Shown: positions 32,899 through 43,691 of the stretch, in pieces | Layout: each line of letters opens with the position of its first letter | How positions within the stretch are numbered: position 1 is the first letter of the stretch | NCBI RefSeq assembly: GCF_014650955.1 | Contig: NZ_BMVY01000021.1 | Location: 1 to 64,000 of the forward strand | Source of the DNA: Streptomyces tauricus | Lineage (GTDB): Bacteria; Actinomycetota; Actinomycetes; Streptomycetales; Streptomycetaceae | Length of the DNA: 64,000 nt | Direction of reading: 5' to 3' | Program-made: the position numbers and the translations under genes | Notes under the pieces: model-generated | The model's input: only the letters and a program-made list of their open reading frames with translations | Database searches by the model: none | What the model was told of the DNA's origin: nothing

Positions 32899-33263
32899 CG
32901 CTCGCACCGGAGACCACGACGCTCAGGGTCCAGCTGCGGCTGGCCGGCCCCGACGGCACCGACGACGACTGGTTCGCGGTGTGCGACCTGTCCGTGCTGA
33001 TGCCTGGGCGGGGGGTGGCGGCGCTGCTGCCCGACGGGCGTCAGGTGGCGCTGTTCCTGGACCGCACGGGGCGCATGTACGCGATCGACAACCGGGATCC
33101 GTTCTCGGGGGCGGCGGTCCTCTCGCGCGGGCTGACCGGGTCCCACGAGGGCCGCCCGTTCGTGGCCTCCCCGCTCCTGAAGCAGCGGTTCGACCTGGCG
33201 TCGGGGGTGTGCCTGGACGACGAGTCGGTACGGGTGACGACGTACGAGGTACGGGCGCGCTAG
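32895..33263 (+). CDS. nirD: Nitrite reductase [NAD(P)H] small subunit
   Basis: The 122-residue protein has a Rieske-type fold without cluster ligands, as is normal for NirD: 'WFAVCDLSVLMPGRGVAALL', 'VALFLDRTGRMYAIDNRDPF' and 'SPLLKQRFDLASGVCLDD'. It pairs with NirB. ATG 32895 overlaps the nirB stop by four bases. A copy of the 20-bp repeat core follows 12 bp after the stop codon. Confidence 0.93.
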   Translation: MTLAPETTTLRVQLRLAGPDGTDDDWFAVCDLSVLMPGRGVAALLPDGRQVALFLDRTGRMYAIDNRDPFSGAAVLSRGLTGSHEGRPFVASPLLKQRFDLASGVCLDDESVRVTTYEVRAR

Positions 33264-33274
33264 GGGGCTTCCCT

Positions 33275-33294
33275 GCGCCGTTCCCCGCGCCCCT
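33275..33294 (+). repeat. Exact copy of the 20-bp repeat core behind nirD
   Basis: GCGCCGTTCCCCGCGCCCCT lies 12 bp after the nirD stop codon. It is a single forward copy. Confidence 0.75.
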
Positions 33295-33488
33295 TGGGGG
33301 CGGGGGGGAACTGCGCGGCTCACCTCGGGCGGCCCGCACCTGCGTCCAGCCCTTCCCATTCCCAGTGGACGAGCCCTCGTCATTGCGTGGCCACGACACG
33401 TCCACCCCCCGCTTCTAAGCTGCCGACGTTGCGCGACCCCGTCCCCGACCGGTGGACGGGGCAGCCTCGGCACCCCCTTGGAGCGACA

Positions 33489-34649
33489 GTGGAACGTCGT
33501 ACTCTCCTGCGCGCGGCCGTACTCGGTGGTTCATCGGCCGTCTTCGGCGGCACCCTGTGGCGCGGCGCCGCCCACGCCGCGCCCGCCCAGCCCGGCACGG
33601 GCCCGTACGGGGCACTCGGCTCGGCGGACGCGAACGGCGTCAGGCTGCCGAGCGGCTTCACCAGCCGGGTGATCGCCAGGTCGGGCCAGACGGTCACCGG
33701 TACCTCGTACACCTGGCACAGCGCCCCCGACGGCGGGGCCTGTTACGCCGACGGCACAGGGTGGATCTACGTCTCGAACTCGGAGATCAACCCGTCCGGC
33801 GGTACCAGCGCCGTGAAGTTCTCCTCGGCGGGCGCGATCACGGGCGCGTACCGCATCCTGTCCGGCACGCGGCAGAACTGCGCGGGCGGCAGGACACCGT
33901 GGAACACCTGGCTGTCCTGCGAGGAGGTGTCGCTCGGGTACGTCTACGAGACCGACCCGTGGGGTGTGAACGCCGCCGTGCGCCGCGACGCGATGGGCCG
34001 TTTCAAGCACGAGGCCGCCGCCGCCGACCCGGTGCGCAAGGTGGTGTACCTGACCGAGGACGAGACGAACGGCTGCCTGTACCGCTTCGTGCCGACGACC
34101 TGGGGCAGCCTCTCCGCCGGCACCCTCCAGGTCCTGGTCGCCGGTACCGCCACCTCCGGCTCCTTCACCTGGGCGAACGTGCCCGACCCGGACGGCTCCC
34201 CCACCACGACCCGTACGCAGGTCTCCGGTTCGAAGAAGTTCAACGGCGGCGAGGGCTGCCACTACGCCGACGACACGGTCTGGTTCACCACCAAGGGCGA
34301 CAACCGCGTCTGGCAGCTCAACCTGAACAGCGACACCTACGAACTGGCCTACGACGACTCGCTCGTCACCTCCGGCACCGCCCCGCTGACCGGCGTCGAC
34401 AACATCACCGGCACCTCCTCCGGTGACCTGTTCGTCGCGGAGGACGGCGGCAACATGGAGATCTGCGTGATCACGCCCGACGACGTGATCGCCCCGTTCC
34501 TGCGCATCGACGGCCAGTCCGGCTCGGAGATCACCGGACCCGCCTTCTCCCCCGACGGCTCCCGTCTCTACTTCTCCAGCCAGCGCGGCACCAGCGGCAG
34601 TTCGTCCGGCGGCATCACGTACGAGGTGAAGGGCCCGTTCCGCGCGTAA
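33489..34649 (+). CDS. PhoX-like (DUF839) secreted phosphatase family protein
   Basis: The 386-residue protein starts with a Tat-type signal ('ERRTLLRAAVLGGSSAVFGG', cleavage after AHAA). The mature part is a beta-propeller-like DUF839 domain: 'DGGACYADGTGWIYVSNSE', 'NTWLSCEEVSLGYVYETDP', 'FKHEAAAADPVRKVVYLTED', 'GEGCHYADDTVWFTTK' and 'LFVAEDGGNMEICVI'. PhoX enzymes are calcium-dependent alkaline phosphatases that release phosphate outside the cell. The acidic motifs fit metal binding. GTG 33489 is preceded by GGAG at 33479-33482. I do not see a clear Pho box upstream. Confidence 0.85.
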   Translation: MERRTLLRAAVLGGSSAVFGGTLWRGAAHAAPAQPGTGPYGALGSADANGVRLPSGFTSRVIARSGQTVTGTSYTWHSAPDGGACYADGTGWIYVSNSEINPSGGTSAVKFSSAGAITGAYRILSGTRQNCAGGRTPWNTWLSCEEVSLGYVYETDPWGVNAAVRRDAMGRFKHEAAAADPVRKVVYLTEDETNGCLYRFVPTTWGSLSAGTLQVLVAGTATSGSFTWANVPDPDGSPTTTRTQVSGSKKFNGGEGCHYADDTVWFTTKGDNRVWQLNLNSDTYELAYDDSLVTSGTAPLTGVDNITGTSSGDLFVAEDGGNMEICVITPDDVIAPFLRIDGQSGSEITGPAFSPDGSRLYFSSQRGTSGSSSGGITYEVKGPFRA

Positions 34650-34840
34650 CCCCGTCCGAGGCTTTACAGAAGACGGGCCCGTGAGCGGAGAGTTACCGTC
34701 CGGTCACGTCACGTTCGCATCACGGGTCCGTCATTCCGCCGCAGCACCGAGAGCCCCTCTCATACTTTCGTCACCTCACATCCGACTGATCACCCTCGTG
34801 ATCATGCATACGGATATCGACAGATATCTGGGGGCTCACC

Positions 34841-35281
34841 GTGAACCTGTTCCGCAAGTCCGCCTCCGTGGCCGTAGCCGCGCTGGCCGTCGCCGCCTTC
34901 TCCGCAACCGCCGCCGAGGCCCACGACGGCCTGCACCCGTTCAAGAACTGCACCGAGGCGTACGAGAACGGGTACTCGAACATCGTCAAGGGCGACGACC
35001 ACTACGGCGAGCACCTCGACCGCGACAAGGACGGCATCGGCTGCGACCAGCCGCCCGCCGACTTCGTCCCCGCGAGCGACCAGGACACGGACAACCAGGG
35101 CACGGACGGCCAGAACGCGGACAGCCAGGACACGGACTCCGGGCAGGAGAAGAAGTCCCCCGACCTGGCGGAGACCGGCGGCAGCGGCGCCACCCCGTAC
35201 CTCGCGGCGGGCGGCGCGGCCGTCCTGCTGGCCGGCGGCGGCGTGCTGTTCACCCTGCGCAGGCGCCGCGACATCCGCTGA
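34841..35281 (+). CDS. Excalibur-domain cell-wall protein with LAETG sorting signal
   Basis: The 146-residue protein has a signal peptide (1-27) and an excalibur calcium-binding motif at about 36-69 ('NCTEAYENGYSNI', 'DRDKDGIGCD'). A low-complexity Asp/Gln/Asn/Thr stretch follows, then a sorting signal: LAETG at 109-113, a hydrophobic segment and an RRRR tail. LAxTG is the preferred motif of class E sortases, so the protein is probably linked to the wall by a sortase encoded elsewhere, not the class F enzyme at 25002. It starts with GTG 34841 after GGGGG. A strong terminator follows. Confidence 0.88.
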   Translation: MNLFRKSASVAVAALAVAAFSATAAEAHDGLHPFKNCTEAYENGYSNIVKGDDHYGEHLDRDKDGIGCDQPPADFVPASDQDTDNQGTDGQNADSQDTDSGQEKKSPDLAETGGSGATPYLAAGGAAVLLAGGGVLFTLRRRRDIR

Positions 35282-35321
35282 CCCCGCCGCGCCCGCGGTC
35301 AGGGGCACGGACACGCACAAG

Positions 35322-35362
35322 AAGAGGCGGCGCCCCCGCACAGGGCGTCGCCTCTTCCTTTT
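35322..35362 (+). terminator. Bidirectional terminator between the excalibur gene and ppdK
   Basis: AAGAGGCGGCGCCC (35322-35335) pairs with GGGCGTCGCCTCTT (35343-35356) with one G-U pair, followed by CCTTTT on the plus strand. On the minus strand a short T run also follows the stem. The position between converging genes suits both. Confidence 0.8.
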
Positions 35363-35434
35363 CGTGCACCGGTGCCGCGGTCCGTCGGTGAGGGTGGGAT
35401 GGCGGACCGCGGCCCCGGAGCCCTGCGGGGCGGC

Positions 35435-38209
<2,775 letters not shown>

Positions 38210-38657
38210 GGGTCTCGACTCCTCGACGACGCGGTGGCTGCCCTGACGACGGGGAACATACCCAGATCGAAGGCGTCTGGGTACGTCCACTTGTGCGTCA
38301 TACGGCTGTAACCACGCGTCCGCCAGCAGATCGAAAGTCAAGGGACGGTAAGCCGATGGGGCGTACAACGTTCACTTCTTGAAGGCAGCGGCGCCCACAG
38401 ACCCGGCAATGCGCTCAACTGAGCGGCTATCGGCACGTCTGAGTTCACGTCGTCAATGATCAAAGGGTGGCACTGAGTGCCACCCTTTGGAGAAGTGCAG
38501 CCATCCATGATCCGCTCATCTGAGCGAAACATTGATCATGCGTGGCGAGAATCACGCCGTTTTCCGCGCCCGGATTTCACCATGCGGACGCGTTCCCCGA
38601 CCGGAAACACCACCGTCACACCGCCGCGCACGGGTGCCCCGCACGCGCCCCGTCGCC
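38210..38657. promoter_or_regulatory. 448-bp region upstream of ppdK with a perfect 29-nt palindrome
   Basis: No gene is evident. The region contains the ppdK promoter and the 3' flank of the ROK gene. Its main feature is the palindrome at 38461-38489. A second pair, CGCTCAnnTGAGCG, lies at about 38514-38527. Confidence 0.5.
38461..38489. promoter_or_regulatory. Perfect 14+1+14 palindrome
   Basis: CAAAGGGTGGCACT and AGTGCCACCCTTTG flank a single central G. No T run follows on either strand, so a protein-binding site is at least as likely as a terminator. It lies 252 bp before the ppdK start. Confidence 0.6.
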
Positions 38658-39875
38658 TCACACACCCAGGACGAGCAGGCGCTCCTCGATCCGCTCGGGC
38701 GCGTACAGGTGCTCCACGACCAGCGCACCGGCCCCGACCAGGGCCGCCCGGTCGCCGAGCCTGGACGTGACCACGTCCAGGTGTGCGGTGGAGCGGGGCA
38801 GGGCCCGCTGGTAGAGCAGTTCGCGCACACCGGTGAGGAAGGCGGTTCCGGCCAGATCCCCTGCGATCATCAGGACCCCGGGGTTCAGCAGGGTCACCAC
38901 CGTGGCCAGGACGTCACCGACGTGCCGCCCCGCCTCCCGCGCGAGCGCCGCCGCGCCGGGGTGCCCCGAGGTGAGCAGATCGCGTACATCCGAGCCCGAC
39001 GCCGCCGGAACCCCCGTCTCCGCCAGTCTGCGCGCCACGGCGCCCCCGCTGGCGACGGCGGCGAGACAGCCGTACGAACCGCATCTGCACAGCGCGTCGG
39101 CGCCCTCCGGGACCCGGATGTGCCCGATGTCCCCGGCCCCGCCGTCGATGCCCCGGTAGATCGTGCCGCCGACGACCACGCCCGCGCCGATACCGGTGGA
39201 GACCTTCACCAGGACGAAGGCCGAGCAGTCGGGGTGGGCGGTGCGCTGCTCCCCGTACGCCATGAGGTTGGCGTCGTTGTCGACCAGGACGGGGACCGGC
39301 CCGGCGCCCGTGTGTTCGGTGAAGGCGCGCGTCAGGCGGGCCCTTATGTCGTAGCCGTCCCAGCCGGGCATGATCGGCGGCTGGACGACCCGGCCCGTGT
39401 CGGAGTCCACCGGCCCCGGCACGGCGAGCCCGATCCCGCACACCTCGGCCGCCCGGTGCCCGGCCTTCTCGAGCAGTTCGGCGAACCAGCGGCCCAGTTC
39501 GCCGAGGACCACGTCCGGGCCGTCCTCGACGAGCAGCGGCCCGGCGTGCTCGGCCAGCAGCTCACCGGTGAGGGACAGCACGGCGGCGCGCGCGTGCCGG
39601 GTGTCGAGGTCGGCGGCGAGAACAACAGCGTGGGAGTCGTCGAACTCCAGGCGCACCGACGGGCGTCCGCCGAGCGGTGAGTCCACCGGGCCCGCGGCAC
39701 CCTCGCGCAGCCAGCCGGCCCGGAAGAGTCGGTCGAGGCGCTGTCCGACGGTGGCCCGGGACAACCCGGTGACCTGTTGCAACGCTCCTCGGGTGGTGGC
39801 GCGCCCGCTGCGCACCAGCTCCAGCAGGTCGCCGGAGCTGGCCTGGCTCCCGGCCTTCCCGGTCCTGACGGCCAT
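38658..39875 (-). CDS. ROK-family transcriptional repressor
   Basis: The 405-residue protein has an N-terminal winged helix ('SSGDLLELVRSGRATTRGALQ' region, 'LSRATVGQRLDRL') and a C-terminal ROK sugar-kinase-like domain with 'GIGLAVPGPVDSDTG', 'VLVDNDANLMAYGE' and the zinc motif 'CRCGSYGCLAAVASG'. The usual 'GCLE' Glu is Ala here. ROK repressors release DNA on binding a sugar or sugar phosphate. ATG 39875 follows GGGAGGAG. It is transcribed divergently from the two glycoside hydrolase genes, with AACTC/GAGTT motifs between, so control of that pair is likely. Confidence 0.9.
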   Translation of the reverse strand: MAVRTGKAGSQASSGDLLELVRSGRATTRGALQQVTGLSRATVGQRLDRLFRAGWLREGAAGPVDSPLGGRPSVRLEFDDSHAVVLAADLDTRHARAAVLSLTGELLAEHAGPLLVEDGPDVVLGELGRWFAELLEKAGHRAAEVCGIGLAVPGPVDSDTGRVVQPPIMPGWDGYDIRARLTRAFTEHTGAGPVPVLVDNDANLMAYGEQRTAHPDCSAFVLVKVSTGIGAGVVVGGTIYRGIDGGAGDIGHIRVPEGADALCRCGSYGCLAAVASGGAVARRLAETGVPAASGSDVRDLLTSGHPGAAALAREAGRHVGDVLATVVTLLNPGVLMIAGDLAGTAFLTGVRELLYQRALPRSTAHLDVVTSRLGDRAALVGAGALVVEHLYAPERIEERLLVLGV

Positions 39876-39922
39876 TCCGCTCCTCCCTACGGTCCCGGTC
39901 ATACAGACCCCTTGCGTTCCCC

Positions 39923-39969
39923 AACTCTGCATTACATATTGAGTTCTGCGTGTTAAATAGACGTAACTC
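39923..39969. promoter_or_regulatory. Operator-like repeats in the ROK/hydrolase divergent promoter
   Basis: AACTCTGC (39923-39930), GAGTTCTGCG (39941-39950) and AACTCTACGG (39965-39974) form an inverted and a direct arrangement within an AT-rich stretch. ROK operators are often AT-rich dyads near the promoter. Confidence 0.45.
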
Positions 39970-40020
39970 TACGGTGGTTACTGCCGAACCGATCGGCCGC
40001 ATGTCTTCGGGGAGACCTGA

Positions 40021-41613
40021 GTGGACCGCACGACCCAGCTCACCGCCCGTCCTACCGCCCGCCGCACCGTGCACCACGACCTCGGCCTGGCGGGAACGGC
40101 CGTATACGACCCGGTCGATCCGCTCGATCCGGTCCGCCAGGCGGAGTCGCTGCACGCCAGGGCGGCCCGGGTGCTGGACACCAACTGGACGGGCACATCC
40201 ACGGTGCCCTCGCGCAGCCTGTATCCGCACCAGTGGTCCTGGGACTCCGCGTTCATCGCGATCGGACTGCGGCACTTGTCGCCGCTGCGGGCCCAGACCG
40301 AGCTGGAGACGCTGCTCGGCGCGCAGTGGGGCGACGGCCGGATCCCGCACATCGTGTTCAACCCCTCCGTCCCCCTCGACGCGTACTTCCCGAGCCCGGA
40401 CTTCTGGCGCTCCTCGACCGCGGGGCGCACGGCGGGCGCTCCGCGCACCGTACAGACCTCGGGCATCGTGCAGCCACCGGTGCACGCGCTCGCCGTGTGG
40501 CTCGTGCACTCCGCCGACCCGGGTCTTTCCCGGTCGAGGTCCTTCCTGTCCCGGATGTACCCGCGCCTCGCGGCCTGGCACCGCTATCTGCTGCACCGCC
40601 GGGACCTGGGCGGCGGGGGGCTCGCCTCGGTGGTCCACCCCTGGGAGCAGGGCATGGACAACGCGCCGAGCTGGGACGCGCCGCTGTCCCGCGTCACACC
40701 GGCCCCGGCCCGTTCCTTCCGCCGGGCCGACCTGGACCACGGCGCCGCCGAGGACCGGCCGACGGACCTGGACTACGGCCGGTACGTACGCCTGGCGGCG
40801 GACTACCGGGACGGCGGGTACGCGGACGGGGGTGCCGCGGACGGCGGTCACGGAGGCGGCGGGCGCCTCGGCAGCGGTGTCGGCGGCCGGATGGGCAGCG
40901 TCGGTGGCGGTGGCGGTGGATTCGCCGTGGAGGACCCGTCGTTCAACGCGCTGCTGATCGCCTCCGAGCACGCCCTGGCGCGGATCGCCCGGGAGCTGGG
41001 CGCGACGGGCACCGCCCGGCACGCGCGCGCCGAGCGGCTGACGGCGGCGCTGGTCGAGCGGCTGTGGGATCCGGCGCAGGGCATGTTCTTCTGCCGGAAC
41101 GTGCGCACGGACGAGCCGATCCCCGAGCGCGGGGTCTCCGGTCTCGTCCCGCTGATCCTGCCGACCCTGCCCCGCGAGACGGCCGCCACGCTCGTACGGA
41201 CCCTGCGCGGGCCGCACTTCGGGCTCGGCGACACGACCCGGCTCGTACCGAGTTACGACCTGACCGGGCACGCCTTCGACCCGCACCGGTACTGGCGGGG
41301 ACCGGCCTGGTTCAACACCAACTGGCTGGTGGAGCGGGGGCTCCGGCTGCACGGGGAACTCTCCGTCGCGGCCGGGCTGCGCGGCGCCCTGCTGGAGACC
41401 GCGGACACGTCCGGGTTCGCCGAGTACGTGGATCCGTACACCGGTGAGGCCTGCGGGGCGCTCGGTTTCAGCTGGACCGCGGCGCTGACGCTGGACCTGC
41501 TGCACGAGACGCCGCGGACGCCCCAGGGGCCCGACGCGGCGCACGGCACGACCGAAGAGTTGAGCACGACGGAGAAGTTCGGCGAGGGTGCCTTGGGAGG
41601 GGACCTGCGATGA
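40021..41613 (+). CDS. MGH1/GH63-like glycoside hydrolase (alpha-glucosidase-type toroid)
   Basis: The 530-residue protein has an (alpha/alpha)6-barrel: 'LYPHQWSWDSAFIAIGLRHL', 'GRIPHIVFNPSV', 'HPWEQGMDNAPSWD' and 'YWRGPAWFNTNWLVERGLR' match mannosylglycerate/glucosylglycerate hydrolase and GH63 enzymes. The acidic residue in 'WEQGMDNAPSWD' would be the catalytic acid. No signal peptide is seen, so it is cytoplasmic. Residues about 263-300 are a Gly-rich low-complexity insertion. It starts at GTG 40021 and overlaps the next hydrolase gene by four bases. The ROK regulator is divergent. The substrate is not clear. Confidence 0.82.
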   Translation: MDRTTQLTARPTARRTVHHDLGLAGTAVYDPVDPLDPVRQAESLHARAARVLDTNWTGTSTVPSRSLYPHQWSWDSAFIAIGLRHLSPLRAQTELETLLGAQWGDGRIPHIVFNPSVPLDAYFPSPDFWRSSTAGRTAGAPRTVQTSGIVQPPVHALAVWLVHSADPGLSRSRSFLSRMYPRLAAWHRYLLHRRDLGGGGLASVVHPWEQGMDNAPSWDAPLSRVTPAPARSFRRADLDHGAAEDRPTDLDYGRYVRLAADYRDGGYADGGAADGGHGGGGRLGSGVGGRMGSVGGGGGGFAVEDPSFNALLIASEHALARIARELGATGTARHARAERLTAALVERLWDPAQGMFFCRNVRTDEPIPERGVSGLVPLILPTLPRETAATLVRTLRGPHFGLGDTTRLVPSYDLTGHAFDPHRYWRGPAWFNTNWLVERGLRLHGELSVAAGLRGALLETADTSGFAEYVDPYTGEACGALGFSWTAALTLDLLHETPRTPQGPDAAHGTTEELSTTEKFGEGALGGDLR

Positions 41614-43556
41614 CGGACCGGCAGCATCTGCTCGTACACGGCGGGACGTTCGTCGCGGTGGGCGACGGCGGGGACATCAGCGGAGTACGCGGCGGGGGCG
41701 GGTCGCACTCCGCTCCCGACGGGATGTTCGTGCGCGACGCCCGGCATCTGAGCCGCTGGCAGCTGACCGTCGACGGCGCGGTGCCCGAGGCGCTGTCGCC
41801 GGTGACGGACGGCGACAGCGCGCGCTGCGTCCTCGTGCCGCGCGGCGGCCGGCAGGAACCGCCCGCCCACACCCTCTTCCGCGAACAGGCCGTCACCGAC
41901 GGCTCGTTCGTCGAGTCCCTGCGGATCACCAGCAACCGCCCGGTGCCGACGACGGTCCGCGTCGCGGTCACCGCCGACGCCGACTTCACGGACCAGTTCG
42001 AACTGCGCTCCGACCACCGGACGTACGCGAAGACCGGCGCCGTACGCTCCCGCCAGGTCCTCGACGACGGGGTGGAGTTCCGCTACCAGCGCGGCGAGTG
42101 GCGGTCCTGTACGACCGTCACCTGTGAACCCGCGCCCGACGGCGTCGAGGAGACCGGCACGGGCGCGCGGCGCCTGGTGTGGGCCCTCGACCTCGAACCG
42201 CACGGCTCGGCCGAACTGGCCCTGCGGGTGGCGGCCCGCCCGCACGGCATGCCGGCCCCGCAGGTGCCCCCCACCCCGGCCGTCGCGAACGCCCGACTCC
42301 TCGCGCTGGAAGGGGAGTTCGCGGAGGGCGTGCCGTTCCCGAGCGGCTGGCCCGAGCTGGCCGCGGCCTGTGCGCGGGGCCTGGCCGACCTGGCCGTGCT
42401 CCAGGTACCGGCGACGGGTCCCGACGGGGAGGAGCTGCGGGTGCCGGCGGCCGGGGTGCCGTGGTTCCTGACGCTGCTCGGCCGCGACGCGCTGCTGACC
42501 TCGCTGTTCGCGCTCCCCTACCGGCCGCAACTGGCCGCCGCCACCCTGCCCGCGCTCGCCGCCGCCCAGGCCACCGAGGTCGGCGTGGGCACGGTGGCCC
42601 AGCCGGGCAAGATCGTGCACGAGGTGCGGCACGGGGAACTGGCCCACTTCGGACAGGTGCCGTACGGGCGGTACTACGGCTCCGTCGACGCGACCCCGCT
42701 GTTCCTCGTGTTGCTCGGCGCGTACGTCGAGCAGACCGGTGACACCGCCCTGGCCCACCGCCTGGAGCCCAACGCCCGTGCGGCGATCGGCTGGATGCTG
42801 GACCACGGCGGACTGACCTCGCGCGGCTATCTCGTCTACCGCGCCGACGAGGGCGGCCTCGCCAACCAGAACTGGAAGGACTCCCCCGGCGCGATCTGCT
42901 CGGGCGACGGCAGCCGGCCGACCGGCCCGGTGATGGCCGCGGGGGCGCAGGGGTACGCGTACGACGCGCTGCGCCGGACCGCGCAGCTCGCCCGGACGGT
43001 GTGGGACGACGAGGTGTACGCGGCACTCCTCGAACAGGCCGCCGGGGATCTGCGGGACCGGTTCCAGCGGGACTTCTGGATGGCCGACCGCGCCTTTCCC
43101 GCGCTCGCCCTCGACGGCGACGGGAACCACGTCGACGCGCTCGCCTCCGACGCGGGGCATCTGCTGTGGTCCGGGCTGCTGGACAAGGAGTACGGCGAGC
43201 TGGTGGGGCGGCGGCTGCTGGAGCCGGACTTCTTCTCCGGGTGGGGGGTGCGGACGGTCGCCTCGGGGCAGCCCGCGTACCACCCGCTGTCGTACCACCG
43301 GGGGTCGGTGTGGCCGCACGACAACGCGCTGATCACGTTGGGGCTGGCGCGGTACGGCCTGCACGACGAGGCGCGGGCGGTGGCGCACGGGCTGGTGGAC
43401 GCGGCGACCGTGGCGGGGTATCGGCTGCCGGAGGTGCTTGCGGGGTACGGGCGCGGTACGCATGCGGAGCCGGTGCCGTATCCGCACGCGTGCGTGCGGG
43501 AGTCGCGGTCTGCGGCCGCGCCGCTGGCGTTGCTCACCGCGGTGGGGGGCGCGTAG
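41610..43556 (+). CDS. Glycogen-debranching-type amylo-alpha-1,6-glucosidase family protein
   Basis: The 648-residue protein has an N-terminal GDE_N_bis-like beta domain (about 1-240, 'SAPDGMFVRDARHLSRWQLTV', 'VTADADFTDQFE'). A C-terminal amylo-alpha-1,6-glucosidase barrel follows with 'VPWFLTLLGRDALLTSLFALPY', 'GSVDATPLFLVLLGAYVEQTGD', 'NQNWKDSPGAI' and 'SYHRGSVWPHDNALI'. It is cytoplasmic. Proteins of this group are found next to trehalose, sucrose or glycogen-like oligosaccharide genes. Its ATG overlaps the stop of the preceding hydrolase gene, so the pair is co-translated under the divergent ROK repressor. Confidence 0.87.
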   Translation: MTDRQHLLVHGGTFVAVGDGGDISGVRGGGGSHSAPDGMFVRDARHLSRWQLTVDGAVPEALSPVTDGDSARCVLVPRGGRQEPPAHTLFREQAVTDGSFVESLRITSNRPVPTTVRVAVTADADFTDQFELRSDHRTYAKTGAVRSRQVLDDGVEFRYQRGEWRSCTTVTCEPAPDGVEETGTGARRLVWALDLEPHGSAELALRVAARPHGMPAPQVPPTPAVANARLLALEGEFAEGVPFPSGWPELAAACARGLADLAVLQVPATGPDGEELRVPAAGVPWFLTLLGRDALLTSLFALPYRPQLAAATLPALAAAQATEVGVGTVAQPGKIVHEVRHGELAHFGQVPYGRYYGSVDATPLFLVLLGAYVEQTGDTALAHRLEPNARAAIGWMLDHGGLTSRGYLVYRADEGGLANQNWKDSPGAICSGDGSRPTGPVMAAGAQGYAYDALRRTAQLARTVWDDEVYAALLEQAAGDLRDRFQRDFWMADRAFPALALDGDGNHVDALASDAGHLLWSGLLDKEYGELVGRRLLEPDFFSGWGVRTVASGQPAYHPLSYHRGSVWPHDNALITLGLARYGLHDEARAVAHGLVDAATVAGYRLPEVLAGYGRGTHAEPVPYPHACVRESRSAAAPLALLTAVGGA

Positions 43557-43592
43557 TCGGGTGCGGGCCGGTGGGGGCGGGCCCAAAGGACT

Positions 43593-43669
43593 GCGCCGTT
43601 CCCCGCGCCCCTGAAAGCCACAAGACTGCGCCGTTCCCCGCGCCCCTTGAAGGGCGCGGGGAACGGCGC
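43593..43669. repeat. Three copies of the 20-bp repeat core between convergent genes
   Basis: Exact forward copies lie at 43593-43612 and 43628-43647 and a one-mismatch inverted copy at 43650-43669. The second and third form a stem-loop that could terminate transcription from both sides. Confidence 0.8.
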
Positions 43670-43691
43670 AACAAGGCCCCGCGGAGCACCG

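Noticed and set aside
30103..32907. Very long open frame on the minus strand opposite nirB
   Set aside because: It is an antisense shadow caused by high GC3. It lacks recognisable domains, while the plus strand encodes a complete NirB.
38461..38489. CIRCE/HrcA operator
   Set aside because: CIRCE needs GCACTC and GAGTGC halves separated by 9 bp. Here the halves abut around one base and no chaperone gene is near.
38658..39875. Glucokinase (ROK kinase)
   Set aside because: A winged helix-turn-helix precedes the ROK domain and the gene is divergent from hydrolase genes, so a repressor is the better call.
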